A stretch of 64,000 bases of DNA from Boswellia sacra (GCA_013180625.2 SNVD02013723.1:744001-808000), one strand, 5' to 3'. Positions 47,376 to 59,740 are shown, counted from the stretch's first letter. Numbers and translations: made by a program. The notes: generated by a model from the letters alone, not told the origin.

Positions 47376-49648
47376 ATGGCTTCTGGGATACGGAGATCTT
47401 GTTCTGTCGGTGTTGCCATCTTTGTTATATTGTCAGGTTTTTCTCTGGCAAATTCAGAGACGGTTCTCGAAAGAACAAGAAGTGGTGTTAAGTCGAGAAA
47501 ATGGCATCAGAGGTGCAATGTGTATGAGGGGAGATGGGTGTACGACGAGTCGTATCCTCTCTATGACTCATCGGCTTGTCCAAACATGCGAAAGGAATAC
47601 AATTGCCATAAGTACGGTCGGCCTGATCAGGAGTATCTTAAATACAGATGGCAGCCCAATGAGTGCGACTTGCCAAGGTAAATTTACCTCCTCCTCTCTA
47701 TCTCTGCAATTTGCCTGTTCGCTTGCTTATTCTTATAGTAAAGAAGCCAGACAGTATTCTACATATATTGTAAAAAATTTGCGTTATGAGTGAAGTTTTG
47801 CACGCTGCATTGGAACCCACCAAGCAAGAGTGCCTCATGACTAATGCATGTTAGCTTTTGACTTGCAATCTAAAGAGCGAATGAGCTTCACGTGGAACCA
47901 ATAAATTTTCTGATAAAAATGGCACATCATGATGATGATGATAAGAAAGTCATTGCATTTGGGTTTTGATGATTGAAATCCATTGTTTTGCATCCAATAT
48001 TGCATCTCTTTTCTCTATCATCACTCTCTAGAATGCAGAGAAGAGGAGGAGCAGCAGCCAGGTGCCCATTTGAGAACTGCTCTGTGCTTTCAAATAAGTA
48101 ATCTTTATAGATTATGTCTGTGCAAAGGCAAAAAGGTAGCCAGAAATATTAAAAATATCTGAACCATATCAGTTGCGGTAATAATTAATTCCTTGAATAA
48201 GCTAGACTGCCATTAATCATAAGGTGAAATGTTTTTTGGTTTTGTTTTGTTTTTTTATGTTTATGTTTTTCTCTTTATTCAACCAAAAAGGCCGTCATTT
48301 TCCAGTGGAAAAAGAAAAACGACATGTCGTCCTCAACTTTTAGCCAAATTCATCCCAAGTCGTACATCTTACGACTCGTCGTCCCCGGTCCCTAAAAGGG
48401 CCAAAAACACTGCCTCTCAAGTTTCTCTCGGGAACACTGCATAGGCTGTCACTGCCAGCACCTAGTTTTTCTAGAGAATTTGTTTTGAGAATTTTCTACC
48501 ACATGGCAGGTTTGATGGTAAAGAATTTCTAGAGAGATTCGAGGGTAAGACAATTATGTATATAGGAGACTCGATAAGCCTCAACCAGCAGCAGTCACTT
48601 TTATGCTTGCTTCAAGCTGCTGTGCCTTACGCCAGCGTAATCAAACAGGCAAATGACACCATTTCCACTGTGGTATTTCAGGTAGGTAGATAAATTTGCA
48701 CTAAAATTATATCTTTTGTTGAGATTTCTGTACTTAGGCATGCAGTTCATTTGTCAGTGCTTTAGGTTAGTTTCATGTGTATATATCAACATATTTTATA
48801 TGATAAAAAGTGAAAACTGTTTACTTAATTTTGCAGGACTATGGAGTTTCAGTGGTGCTGTTTAATTCTCATTATCTGGTAGATATTGAACTGGAAAATA
48901 TTGGTAGAGTTTTGAAACTCAATTCACTTAAGAATGGGGAGATATGGAAGAACGCTGACGTTTTGGTTTTTAACACTTGGCTTTGGTGGTACCGCAGAGG
49001 ACCTAAACAACCGTAAGACCTCAAATCGACTCAAGCTTAATAATAAACACTTGACTTGTATTATTGTATAATGATACATTATATGCTTCTTGATTAACCA
49101 GATGGGATTACATTCAATCTGGTGAAAAGGTTCTCAAGGACATGGATCGTATGGCTGCTTTTAAAATAGCTTTAACAACATGGGCCAGATGGCTTGATTC
49201 GGATGTTGATCCTATCAAGACTAAAGTCATTTTTCAAGGAATTTCTCCTTCCCATTACAAGTTAGTCACTTTGCTTTGTACTAGCTTAGCCTTGCCTGCT
49301 ATAGATATTTAGCTAATTACCTGTTTTGATGACTATATTTATGTGCCATATATCAGTGGCTCGGAGTGGAATGAACCAGGAGTGACCAACTGCTTAATGG
49401 AGAAGCAACCCATTATCGGATCAACCTATTCAAGTGGACTGCCGGCGGCTGCATATGTGGTGAAAGATGTGTTGAGTACTATCAAGAAACCTGTTCATCT
49501 GCTTGACATAACCACTCTCTCACAACTAAGAAAAGATGCACATCCTGCCTCCTACAACGGCTTCAGGGGCATGGACTGCACCCACTGGTGTGTTGCTGGC
49601 CTTCCTGACATATGGAATCAACTTCTCTATGCGGCTCTCGTGAACTAG
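47376..49648 (+). CDS. Trichome birefringence-like (PMR5/TBL) polysaccharide O-acetyltransferase, copy C
   Basis: Five exons: 47376-47677, 48510-48681, 48837-49012, 49102-49260 and 49357-49648; 1101 nt, 366 aa. The start is the ATG of [20 protein letters not shown]; the frame opens ten codons earlier only without an ATG. GDS ([13 protein letters not shown]) is at 120-122 and DxxH (DCTHWC) at 343-346. Differences from A and B cluster in exons 2-3 (for example [25 protein letters not shown], written here only as a region of change around residues 150-175) and GLPDIWNQ replaces GLPDTWNQ near the C-terminus. Intron 1 is 832 bases and shares blocks with copy B. All splice sites and catalytic motifs are intact. 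Confidence 0.9.
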
Positions 49649-50838
49649 AACAAGGAGAGATAGTGTAGAAATTTGATCCCATACAGCATAAAGGAGTCAA
49701 CTAGCCAGCCAACACAAACTTATAATGAACCACATGATTCAAGGCATGATAATGTCTTCAAAATTAGTCTAATTTTAGATACAATTCATTCTTTTGTATA
49801 ATAAGGAAGATTGTTTAGTTATATGTATTATTAAGTAAGCTTCATTTGAAACACAGAAAAAATAAAGAGTGAAAGAAAAAGCCATAGAGCTAGCTTGACT
49901 TGTTGGAAGCAAACATTTACTCCAATATTTTGTTATGCTCTGTATGCTAGCTTCCGCTTGATCACTCTTTTTGCATTTTGTTTCTCTTAGGCAATCCAAT
50001 CCTAAATCTTAGATTGATTTTTGCTCTGCCATGATTCCATAACCCACTCAATATAGAAGCATATATAGACTTGGTTTGTATTACCAACCTCGCTCTTGAT
50101 TTGCTGTAGAGTTCTGTCCTTACAAACCTGAACCCATGGGATGTTACCAAAAACAAATCAAGAATGCATTAAATCACGATGCAGCAGACTTAAAACAATT
50201 TGCCGACACAATGTCAATAGTTGTTGCTCTTCTGACTGCTTCTAACTTTCGCTGCAACATTTACATTACCATGGGATACTATGCGGGTGGAGAAATGGTA
50301 ATATTACCACCTAATATGACAAACTCTCCTAATTTTGTCCAAATGATCATTCTGAGATAATGTTAGAAAGAGAAGAGAGGGGGGGAAATGATAGGAGCTG
50401 TTTGCTCTTAGAAAGAAATCTTTAGTAGTTAAACCACATCAAAATACAGAACACTAATTAATTACACACTTGGGAGCGCGTTTGCCTAGCAAATTAAAAC
50501 CTTTGAAGTTCTCTTCATTAGTTTATATCAAACATAGAAGGACACAAACTATCAACAAATAGTACTGATTACTAAACATGTAAATTAACAATAACATTAG
50601 ACAAAAATTGCACAAGAATCATAATAACATTAAGAATGAACGTTGCAGACATTCTCACTTATCAAGGGTGGCCAGAATCCTTGGCGCAGACGTTGAGTAA
50701 ATTTACCTTGGTCAAAGGGAACTCTAATCTCCGCAGGAACTGACTTACTGCTATGGACCCCGATTTTACTTTGATCAACCCCGCTTACACATGTACGTAC
50801 CGATATCAGAGTATTTTTAGAGAAAAAATAATTAATCT

Positions 50839-51012
50839 TCAACATAAAGGTGAGGGAGGCTGAAAGAATACATAACTTTTAGTACTGTTTTGAGGAACAA
50901 CTGCTAACTTTCCTGCAGCCTGGCAATTTGGGATGAAGTAGAAGATCAAAATCAAGAGAAATCCAGAAATGATATCATTTAGAGAACAACTCTTTCTCCC
51001 CATTTTCTTCAT
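50839..51012 (-). CDS. Possible small secreted peptide reading frame (unrecognised)
   Basis: A 57-residue frame starting MKKMGRKSCSLNDIISGFLL, with a strong hydrophobic stretch (IISGFLLILIFYFIP) and a plausible signal-peptide cleavage after NCQA, followed by a short tail. A second frame downstream on the same strand (50845-50630) contains VPAEIRVPFDQGKFTQRLRQ; I could not join the two with in-frame consensus splice sites. It may be a decayed small-peptide gene or chance. No family recognised. Confidence 0.25.
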   Translation of the reverse strand: MKKMGRKSCSLNDIISGFLLILIFYFIPNCQAAGKLAVVPQNSTKSYVFFQPPSPLC

Positions 51013-51060
51013 TTGCCTCTTGGTAAAGTCTTAAGGGTGTCAATGCGTGGTTACATGAAT

Positions 51061-51189
51061 TAGTTGCCTGCATTTATAAGCTGCGCAAGCTGAAAGTAGT
51101 TGCCTGCATTTATAAGCTGTGCAAGCTGAAAGATTATTAAGGTATCTGTTGGTGTTAAGGTATCTGTTGGTGTTAAGGTATCTGTTGAA
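51061..51189. repeat. Short tandem duplications
   Basis: A 36-base unit (agttgcctgcatttataagc...) occurs twice at 51061-51132 with one mismatch. It is followed by three copies of an 18-base unit (aaggtatctgttggtgtt) at about 51138-51187, the last truncated where LTR-like sequence begins. Confidence 0.85.
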
Positions 51190-51196
51190 TTTTTTG

Positions 51197-51611
51197 ACTC
51201 ATGTGCAAGCCAAAGAATCCCACATCGTTTGTGGGTGGAAGAGTGACTTTCATTTTAGCTTATAAAAGAAGTCATGTGTGTGAGATATTTTAGTTGCCCC
51301 TTGAAATTCTTCTTTCACCCCTTATATTTGTAAGGGTTCTCATTTAAGACCTCTTAAATTTTAGGATCTTGACAAAAGGTTTTTAAATTATGAGGACTTA
51401 AATGAGAGATTAAAACTTCTTACAAATATGGGGGGTGAAGGAGATTTTCAAAGGGCAATTAAAACATCTTTCACATTACTTCTTTTGTAAGCCAAAATGA
51501 GAGCCACTCTTCCACAAATTCTTTGGCTTGCATATGAGCCAACAAAGTCAACAAATCTCCATCTTGGGGAATATGTTGATCTTCTTTTCCCCATATTAAG
51601 ATAGAGATTTC
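51197..51611. repeat. Head-to-head inverted LTR fragments flanking the copia element
   Basis: 51197-51385 is an LTR beginning in plus orientation (gcaagccaaagaatccc...). 51392-51540 is the same LTR start in reverse, and 51541-51611 is a second palindrome made of two opposed copies of the element end plus LTR start (caaagtcaacaaatctcc against gagatttcttgactttg). The result is a potential long hairpin left by rearranged or nested copia copies. Confidence 0.7.
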
Positions 51612-52160
51612 TTGACTTTGTTGGATCATATGTAAGCCAAAGAATCCCACATTGGAAAAGTGACTCTCATTTAGTTGTCCATTGAAAATCTTCTTTACCC
51701 ATGCATTTGTAAGGTCTCTCATTTAAGACCTCATAGTTTAAGGGTCTTTTGTTAAGGACCCTAAGGTTTTTATAATTTGCTTTTACCCTTTTTCATTTTT
51801 TGGGTATTTGGAGTATTGCCCAACTGTTTGGGTAATTACGTTTTGGGTCCAACTATTTGGGTAATTGTGGTTTGATCCAATAGCGAGGGAATTTGTATTA
51901 TGACCTAAGAAGTTTGTAATTCTATTTAAAGATAGTGGAAGTTTTTCAGCAGTGCCCCGAGAACGTAGGTAAAAATACCTCGCCTCGTTAAATTTTGGTG
52001 TTCCTTCTATTTATACATTATTGGTTGATTGCCTCCTAGTTGTTATTATTATATTCAATTAGCAAGCATCGTTGTGGTTGTGCGTATTTGTATTTGTGAA
52101 ATTGCTTCTATCTTGTGCACAGCGATTAGTATCAAAGCTTTAATTGAGTTTTGCTGCGCA
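51612..52160 (+). repeat. 5' LTR of the copia element
   Basis: About 549 bases matching 56346-57961 without its insertion. Diagnostic shared stretches include gcccaactgtttgggtaatta and ttgcctcctagttgttatta. Divergence between the LTRs is considerable by eye, so the insertion is not recent. A primer binding site TTGGTATAAGAGTC follows at 52165, one change from the initiator tRNA-Met complement. Confidence 0.75.
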
Positions 52161-55100
52161 ATAATTGGTATAAGAGTCTAAGGTTTAGGGTAGTGAGTGA
52201 CTATTTCATTCTAGTGCTTACTACTATTCTGGGTTGTTGAATTTGAAATGCTTGCTATTAAATATAATAGTTTGTTGAAGTCTGGTTATTGGTGATTTTA
52301 TGTATCGAGCTTATTTGTGAGAGGTAGTAATGGCATCATCGTCATATGTACTGGAGAAGTCATATGTACTGACGAAGACAGTGACGGTAACAAATACAAA
52401 AATAGATGTTGAAAAGTTTGATGGTCAAAATAATTTTGGCTTATGGCAGAGCAAGGTGATGGACAGGTTGTATCAGCAAGATTTGGATATTGTTCTAGAA
52501 GAAAAAAAAAGAAGATATCAGTGCAAGAAACTGGGACAAGCTGAATATAAAAGTTTGTAGGTTGATCCATTCTTGTCTGTGTAGAAATAAAGTATCCATT
52601 CACAAAAGAGACATCTGCAAGCAAACTGTGGAAGGTGCTGAAAAACAAATATATGAAGAAAAGTAATGAGAATCGGCTGTATATGTTGAAAAGATTATTC
52701 CGTCTTTAGTTAAAAACAGGTACAAGCATCAGTTCTCATATTAATGAGTTTCATAAGTTAATTGCTGATTGGTTAAACTTAGATGAAACCTTCAAAGATG
52801 AATGTAAGGCTATGCTATTGATTGGCTCACTTTCGGATGAATTAAATCATTTTGTATATTACTCTTATCCATGGGAAAGATAAACTATCTTTTGAAGAAG
52901 TTTGTTCTGCTTTGTTGAATTATGAAATTCATAAGAAAGACCAAAGAGAACACAAGGATGATTCAGTAGATGCATTGACAGGGAAAGGGTGTAGTCAAAG
53001 TAGAAAACCAGGAAAAAGGAAAAAATCTCGATCGAGGGGTAAACTAGAAAAAGATCAGTGTGGTTTTTGTCGTGAGAAAGGGCATTGGAAGAAAGATTGT
53101 CCAAAGTTGAAAAAGAAAGATAAGGGCAAGGCTGTTTCTGATGCATGTGTTGTTGAGCGTGAGGATGATAGTGATTTAGATATTTATCTAATTGTTCACC
53201 CATCCATTTCTAGTCCTGAAGAGTGGATAATGGATTCGGGTTGTACTTATCGTATGCGTCCACATAAGAAATGGTTCTCTAATTTTGAAGAGCTTGATGG
53301 TGGAGTTGTGTATATAGGCAATGATGATATTTACCACACTATCAGGATACGTTCGATCCGATTGAGGAATCATGATAAACTAACTAGAGTTTTGACAGAT
53401 GTTTGATATGTACCGAAGTTAAAAAAGAATCTCATCTCTTTGGAAGCCTTAGAATCTAAAGGCTATGTAGTATCTATTCGAGATGGAATTATGGGGGTCA
53501 CTTCAAGTGCTCTTGTATTAATATAATGGTAGTATGATTACTGAATTAGTGGCCACGACTTCTGATAATGATGCAGATTCAGAGATCACTAGATTGTGGC
53601 ATATGCGATTGAGACATGCAGGTGAGAAAGCCTTATTCATTTTAGTGAAACGAACTTATTAAAAGGTGTAAAGACCTGCAAGCTAGATTTTTGTCAGCAT
53701 TGTGCTCTAGGAAAGCAGAAGAGAGTGAAATTTGGCACCACTAACCATAATACCAAGGGTATTCTTAATTATGTTCATTTAGATGTTTGAGGACCTACAA
53801 AGACTGTATCTATGGGAGGTAGGCACTACTACTTTTATTGATGACTTTTCCAGAAAGAACTTGGCTGTACTTTTTAAAATCTAAAAATGATGTACTTGGT
53901 GATTTCCTTAAGTGAAAAAAGATGATTGAGACACGAACTGGCAAGAAGATCAAGCATCTCAGGGTAGATAATGGTGGTGGGTATTGCAATGATCAATTTT
54001 TGAAATTGTGTCAAGATAAAGGTAGTGTATGTTATTTTACTGTTAAAGGTACACCATAATAAATGGGATGGTGGAATGCATGATCTAGACATTGCTGAAG
54101 AAAGTTCAGTTTATGTTATCTAATGCTGGGTGGGGCAAGGAATTTTAGATTGAGGCTGTGACTTATACATGTCATCTCATTAATCGTCTGCCTTTAGCTG
54201 TTATTGGTGATAGAACTCCATTACAGGTATGGTCTGGACAAAATGTTTCTGATTATGATTCTTTATATGTTTTTTGTTCCACTGTATATTATCATATGAA
54301 AGAATCTAAGCTGGATCTTAGAGCCAAGAAAGCAATTTTCTTAGGATTTTCTTCTTGGGTAAAAGGATATTGTCTTTGGAGTCCTAGTTTAAGAAAGATT
54401 GTATCCAGCTAAGATGTGACATTTGATGAGTATTCTATGTTGAAGAAATCAGAAAATCAGACAAAGGTGAATGGTACTCCACAACAGGTGGAGCATACTC
54501 AGCAGCAGATGGAGTTTGAAACAACAACATTAAACCCAGTTAGTTCTGTTGAGATAGATAGTGATACTTCTATGACAGAGGAGGATTTTTGAGATGATGA
54601 TGAAGGTTCTACTCAGGGACCTCAACAACAACAAGAATCTATTGTAATTAATAGGTCAAGACGTGAGATTTGCAAACCTTCTCGATTTATTGATATGATG
54701 GCCTATGCACTTCCAATTATAGATGATGATGTTCTTTCTATTTATAAAGAGGCAATCAAATGTTCTGAAGTTTATCAGTGGAAGACAGCTATGAACGAAG
54801 AGATGAAGTCTCTTCAGAAGAATGAAAGTTAGGAGCTAATTCAACTACTAAAGGGTAAAAAGGCAATTGGGTGCAAATAGGTATTTATAGAAAAAAATGA
54901 ATGTAAGTTACAAGGAATTGACTACAACAAGGTATTTTTTTTCAGTTGTGAAATATTATTCAATTAGAATTTTGTTGGCCTTGGTAACTCAGATGAATAT
55001 GGAACTAGTTCAACTTGATGTAAAAATTGCATTTTTACATGGTGACTTAGAAGAGAAAATCTATATGACTCAGCTCGAGAGATTCAAAGTTTCTAGTAAA

Positions 55101-56345
55101 GAAAACATAGTTTGCAAACTGAAAATATCGTTTTATGGTTTGAAACATTTTCTGAGGTAGTGGTACAAGCGATTTGATCAATTTATGATGGGTCGGGATA
55201 CACAATAAGCAAATTTGATAATTGTGTGTATTTTCGGAGGCTACTTGATAGTTCTTTCATTTATCTACTCTTCTATGTTGATGATATGTTGATAGTTTCG
55301 ACGAATGTCGAAGAAATTGAGAAGTTAAAGACTCAGATGAATCAAGAGCTTGAGATGAAAGATTTGGGTGAAGCTAAGAAGATGTTGGGCATGAAGATTA
55401 GCAAAGATAGAGGAAGAGACAAGATTTGTTTGACTTAAAAGTAGTATCTGAAAAAGATATTACAACGGTTTGGTATTTCAAGCAGTCAAAACCTGTAAGT
55501 ACCCTACTTGCTCCTTATATAAAGCTCAGTGCATTTTTATCACCTAGTACAGATAAGGAACAAGAGAATATGTCTCGAGTTCCATATGCTAATACTGTTG
55601 ATAGCCTTACATATGCTATGGTGTGTACGAGACCGTACATTTCACATGCAGTTAGAGTTGTGAGCAGGTATATGCATGATCCTGGTAAAGGATATTGGCA
55701 AGCAGTGAAATGAATTCTATGGTATTTATTGAAAACCGTAGTTATTAGCTTAGTCTTTAAGAGAGATGATACGTGTGATCAATATACTGGTAGATATGTT
55801 GATTCTGATTATACTAGTGATTTGGATAAACGACGATCGACAATCGATTCTGTATTTACTTTTGCAAGAGTACCAGTTAGTTGGAATTCTACTTTACAGT
55901 CTATGTTGACTTTGTCTACTATAGAGGTAGAGTACATGGCAGTGAGAGAGGCTGTAAAAGAAGTTATTTGGTTATAAGGATTGCTGGATGAATTGGTAAG
56001 AAGAAGATCACTCTCTATTCTGATAGTTAAAGTGCTATTCATTTAGCGAAGAATCCAGTGTTTCATATTCATACAAAACTTATTGATATTTGATATCATT
56101 TTGTGTAGGAGATCATTGATGAAGGAAGAATCTTATTTCAAAAGATTGGGACTGTTGAGAATCTGGTAGATATATTGACTAAGGTTATGACAGCAATTAA
56201 GTTCAATCATTGTTTAGACTCGATCAACATTACGCGAGTTTGATCACACCATTGGGAGCATTTGGAGGCATTATAGTTCTTTATAGAGAATATGGGAAAA
56301 AGAAGAGTTTTGTGATGGACTGGCATATTCGCCAAGGTGGAGATT
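52161..56345 (+). mobile_element. Degenerate Ty1/copia retrotransposon, internal region
   Basis: Order gag, protease, integrase, reverse transcriptase, RNase H marks a copia element. The gag start is at 52330 (MASSSYVLEKSYVL), with a stop at 52558. The CCHC knuckle CGFCREKGHWKKDC is at 53059-53100 and the protease site DSG at 53233. Integrase-like pieces lie at 53580-54410, with stops such as one inside the DVWGP-like position. Reverse transcriptase keeps YVDDM at 55274. RNase H-like sequence (STIEVEYMAVREA) is at 55729-55977. A polypurine tract (aaggtggaga) precedes the 3' LTR. Many stops and frameshifts make it inactive; no repaired reading is implied. Confidence 0.9.
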
Positions 56346-57961
56346 TGTTGACTTTGTTAGCTCCTATGCAAGCCAAAGAATCCCATATCATTTGTGTGTG
56401 GAAAAGTGGCCCTCATTTATAAAAGAAGCCATGTAGCAGATGTTTTAATTGCACCCCACCCCCCCTCGTAATCTCTCATTTAAGACATCATAATTTAAGG
56501 ACCCTAAAGTTTTTATAATTTGCTTTTTCCCTTTTTATTTTTTGAGTATTTGTAGTATTGCCCAACTGTTTGGGTAATTACTTTTAGGCCCAATTGTTTG
56601 GGTAATTGTAGTTTGACCCAATAGTGAAGGAATTTGTCTTATGACCTAAGAAGTTTATAATTCTTTTTTAAGATAGTGAAAGTTCTCCGGTAGCGCCTTG
56701 AGAACATAGGATAATAATACCAAACCTTGTTAAATCTTGGTGTTCTTTTTGTTTATGCATTATTGATTGATTGCCTCCTAGTTGTTATTATTATATTCAA
56801 TTAGGGGTGGGCACTTTTACCCGACCCGAATCGGGTTTATTCGGGTACTTCAATTAAAAAAAAATCGATTTTGGGTATTAAAATGTGAACCCGACAAACA
56901 TCGGATATTTTGTATAAAACCCGAAACCGAACATTTGTTTTAAAGCATCATTATATACATATGTCATCACCTCATTTGTTAGACATATGCTAATATTGTA
57001 GACCTGGCACACAAAAACAAGGGTATAAATATGACTTTCCTCATAACCCTAGCCCCACTTTGATATTTTCATTCAATCCTCGTTCTCCCCCCTCTCTCAA
57101 TTGGCGACTGGACCACCATCCTCACCAATTTGCTTTCTTTCTCATCACCATCAAATATCATCTCTCTCACCTCACCACCTTCCTCACAGCAAGCTCTTAC
57201 CTCTTACTCATGTCTTCTCTCTTTCTCTCTCTCTTTTTTTTTTTTTGGCCCTCTCTCTTGTTAACTACTCTACTCCATGTCACGGATTTTTCTTTTTTTC
57301 CTTTTTTTTTCTTTTGCTCTTCAACTACAAGAATAAGATCATGCTTTTAGCTTTATCTCATTAACTTGGTTTTTTAATCTCTTAAATTATTGGGTTTTTG
57401 AAATTTCGATTAGAAATTTATGTACATTTATATGAATTTATTTTTATCATTTTTGTTGTCAATTTATCATTCTAATTTGCAATATAACTACAAATAATAA
57501 AAAAAATTCCTAAAGATAACTTATTCTAGACTTCTAGAGATATAATAATACCTAAATATTTGTAAAATTTTAATTATAAAAGAAAAATAAAATAATTAAA
57601 ATAATACTTTGAGTTCAAATTGCCTTAGTGGGCTAAAACCTAACCCAATCTTACCCGATGAGATCTGACCCCACCCGAGTAGGTTTGGGTAGCATCGGGT
57701 CCAACATATTTTCTATCCGATATCGGGTATATTTTTATTTACCCGAACACGATTCATGTATATGTGATCGGGTCTAAATCTGACCTGACCTGACAAATGC
57801 CCACCCCAATATTCAATTAGCAAGCATTGTTGTGGTTGTGTCCATTTGTATTTATGAAACCGCTATTTTCCTTGTGTGCAACAATTGATATGAGGGCTTT
57901 AATCGAGCTTGTTGCCCAACAATTGGAGTCAGAGCTTTAATTGAGCTTTTGCTGCCTAGCA
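56346..57961 (+). repeat. 3' LTR of the copia element, split by a nested DNA element
   Basis: Starts TGTTGACTTTGTT after the polypurine tract and ends near gctgcctagca. Without the 1.0-kb insertion and its target repeat it is about 600 bases. It carries a partial internal duplication near its end (ctttaatcgagctt and ctttaattgagctt) that lengthens it over the 5' LTR. Confidence 0.75.
56803..57808. mobile_element. hAT-like non-autonomous element nested in the 3' LTR
   Basis: Ends AGGGGTGGGCA and TGCCCACCCCA form terminal inverted repeats, with repeated ACCCGA/TCGGGT motifs near both ends. It is flanked by direct repeats ATATTCAATT (56793-56802 and 57809-57818); the 5' LTR shows the empty site. 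The ggggtgggca terminus is common in plant hAT families. The frames at 57060-57364 are low-complexity (Phe/Ser/Leu from CT-rich DNA), so no transposase remains. Confidence 0.85.
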
Positions 57962-58983
57962 GTATCAACTCCAATTTTCAAAGTTTATTATATTAAAAGG
58001 GTCCATGGAAAGGTGAATTTAAAAAGTTTTTAATAATAATTAATTAGCATGTGTTTGATTATCATGTCCCTAGTCGTGAAAATGTATAATTTTTATTGAA
58101 TTAATTATCCAAAATTTTTGTATTTTTAATATTCAATCCAAATTTTAGTCACTTGTTCCCTTCTAGAGTTCGCTTTTCAAAATCTTGATCATCGACATAA
58201 TCTTCTTGTGCGAACATTTACATTTGGGGGCAATATTTTTATTGACAAGATCTAAAGGATTAATTGAGTTAAATTTTAAAAGATTTGACAAATTTTCAGT
58301 TGGTTTTTTAAAGGTCTATATCACGATTCGAATCGACGAGAAAGTCAATTTCTTCCACTCCATTTATAGCGTATTTGTGAGGTTCATTTAGTGCTAACGT
58401 CTAGCAGTTTCCCACTAAAGAAGACCTTGACCTTTGTGTGGCTGTATGAAGATGCGTTTAAAATAAGTCTATAACCTACAAGGGGAATTTTACGCTATGT
58501 GATGCAATTCTGATAATGTTATCGGAATAATTGAGTTTTATATATCTATATATTAACATAGAATGTTGGATCTGACATCAATGTAATTTACTGTGGTTAA
58601 TTCATTAACTGATGTGATTAGTTTCACAAGAAATAAAAAAAAAAGCAATAAAATTTGTAAAAAAATATATAGAATGATGTAGTGAACGAATTTATTCCGA
58701 AAATCAATAAAATTACAAATTGATTAAAATTAATAGTTTACTCAAAACACCTTTTGCACAATACACCATATTGAAAAATGTAAAACTGATTAAGCAGAAA
58801 ATTCTGCAGAGCAAGATGCCACGATGGACAACATATATTTTTGACGAAACTTTCAAATAAGAGAATTATTCAAAACTCGAAACTTTTGTATGTTTTGAGC
58901 TTGATTGCATGGCATATGGAGAGTGACGCAGGTGAAGTAGGATCATCCCACTTTAGTCAACTTTTGTATGCTAATTAGAATTG
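57962..58983. other. Spacer upstream of the broken TBL copy D
   Basis: 58390-58650 matches the B-to-C spacer at 45255-45540 (gtgatgcaattctgataat, then gtggttaattcattaac). There is no TBL promoter block or exons 1-3, so those were deleted or never copied. No gene. Confidence 0.55.
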
Positions 58984-59740
58984 GTGATGTAATTAATTCG
59001 GACGTTAATCCCATCAAAACTAAGGTCTTTTTTCAAGGAATTTCTTCTTTTAATTACAAGTCAATCATTTTTTTTTAAGTTTTGTGGACGGGTGCTTAAT
59101 TTGAATATATATTTTCTAATACATTCTCTAACGTATAAGGGTCTCGTACACTTGCAACGTGGACGGAATTGAGCCTCACGTGTCGTAGTGGGTCTTATAA
59201 ATGGGCTAAACAATGCTTTAGTCTTTATAATTAATTTTTTTGAATCTGCAATAGTTTGATCTCTGATACTTTATTAAGTTTGTCATTTTACCTAAAAATT
59301 TATGATCGTAGATGTAGACTTAACTTGAGTTAATATTCTCTAGTATTCACGATTCCTCTGTAATAGAGCTTAGCCTGAGATATACAGTTAGCTAGTTCAC
59401 CTGTTTTCATCATTTCATGACTCAATTTTTGTTTGTGATATATCAATGGCTGGGAGTGGAATGAAGCAGGAGTGACCAACTGCTCAATAGAGAAGCAACC
59501 CATTAGCGGATCAACCTATTCAAGTGGACTGCCACCGGTTGCATATGTGCTGAAAGATGCGTTGGTAGTGTCAAGAAAACTGTATACATCTTCTTGATAT
59601 AACCATTCTCTCATAACTAAGAACGGATGCAATTCCTGCCACTTATAATGGCTTCAGGGTAATGGAGTGCTCCCACTGGTGTGTTGCTGGCCTTCCTGAC
59701 ACATGGAATCAAATTCTCTATGCGGCTCTCATCAACTAGA
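58984..59740 (+). pseudogene. TBL pseudogene, copy D (remnants of exons 4 and 5)
   Basis: 58984-59060 matches the end of exon 4 (gatcccatcaaaactaaggt-like, then caaggaatttct, ttacaagt). 59447-59740 matches exon 5. The exon 5 acceptor TATATCAG of copies B and C reads TATATCAA here. Single-base insertions near 59565-59585 shift the frame, although the DxxH region ([16 protein letters not shown]) and stop are still readable. Exons 1-3 are absent. It cannot encode a TBL enzyme. Confidence 0.9.

Larger units (their letters stand above)
49649..51196. other. Spacer downstream of TBL copy C
   Basis: The first 300 bases resemble the downstream of copy D (aaagccatagagctagctt against aaagccacagaactggctt). 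The rest is mostly non-coding. It ends in short tandem repeats at 51061-51189. One small frame with a signal-peptide-like start is listed separately at 50839-51012. Confidence 0.45.

Noticed and set aside
57060..57364. Two overlapping frames rich in Phe, Ser and Leu
   Set aside because: Produced by CT-rich simple sequence inside the hAT-like element; no domain.
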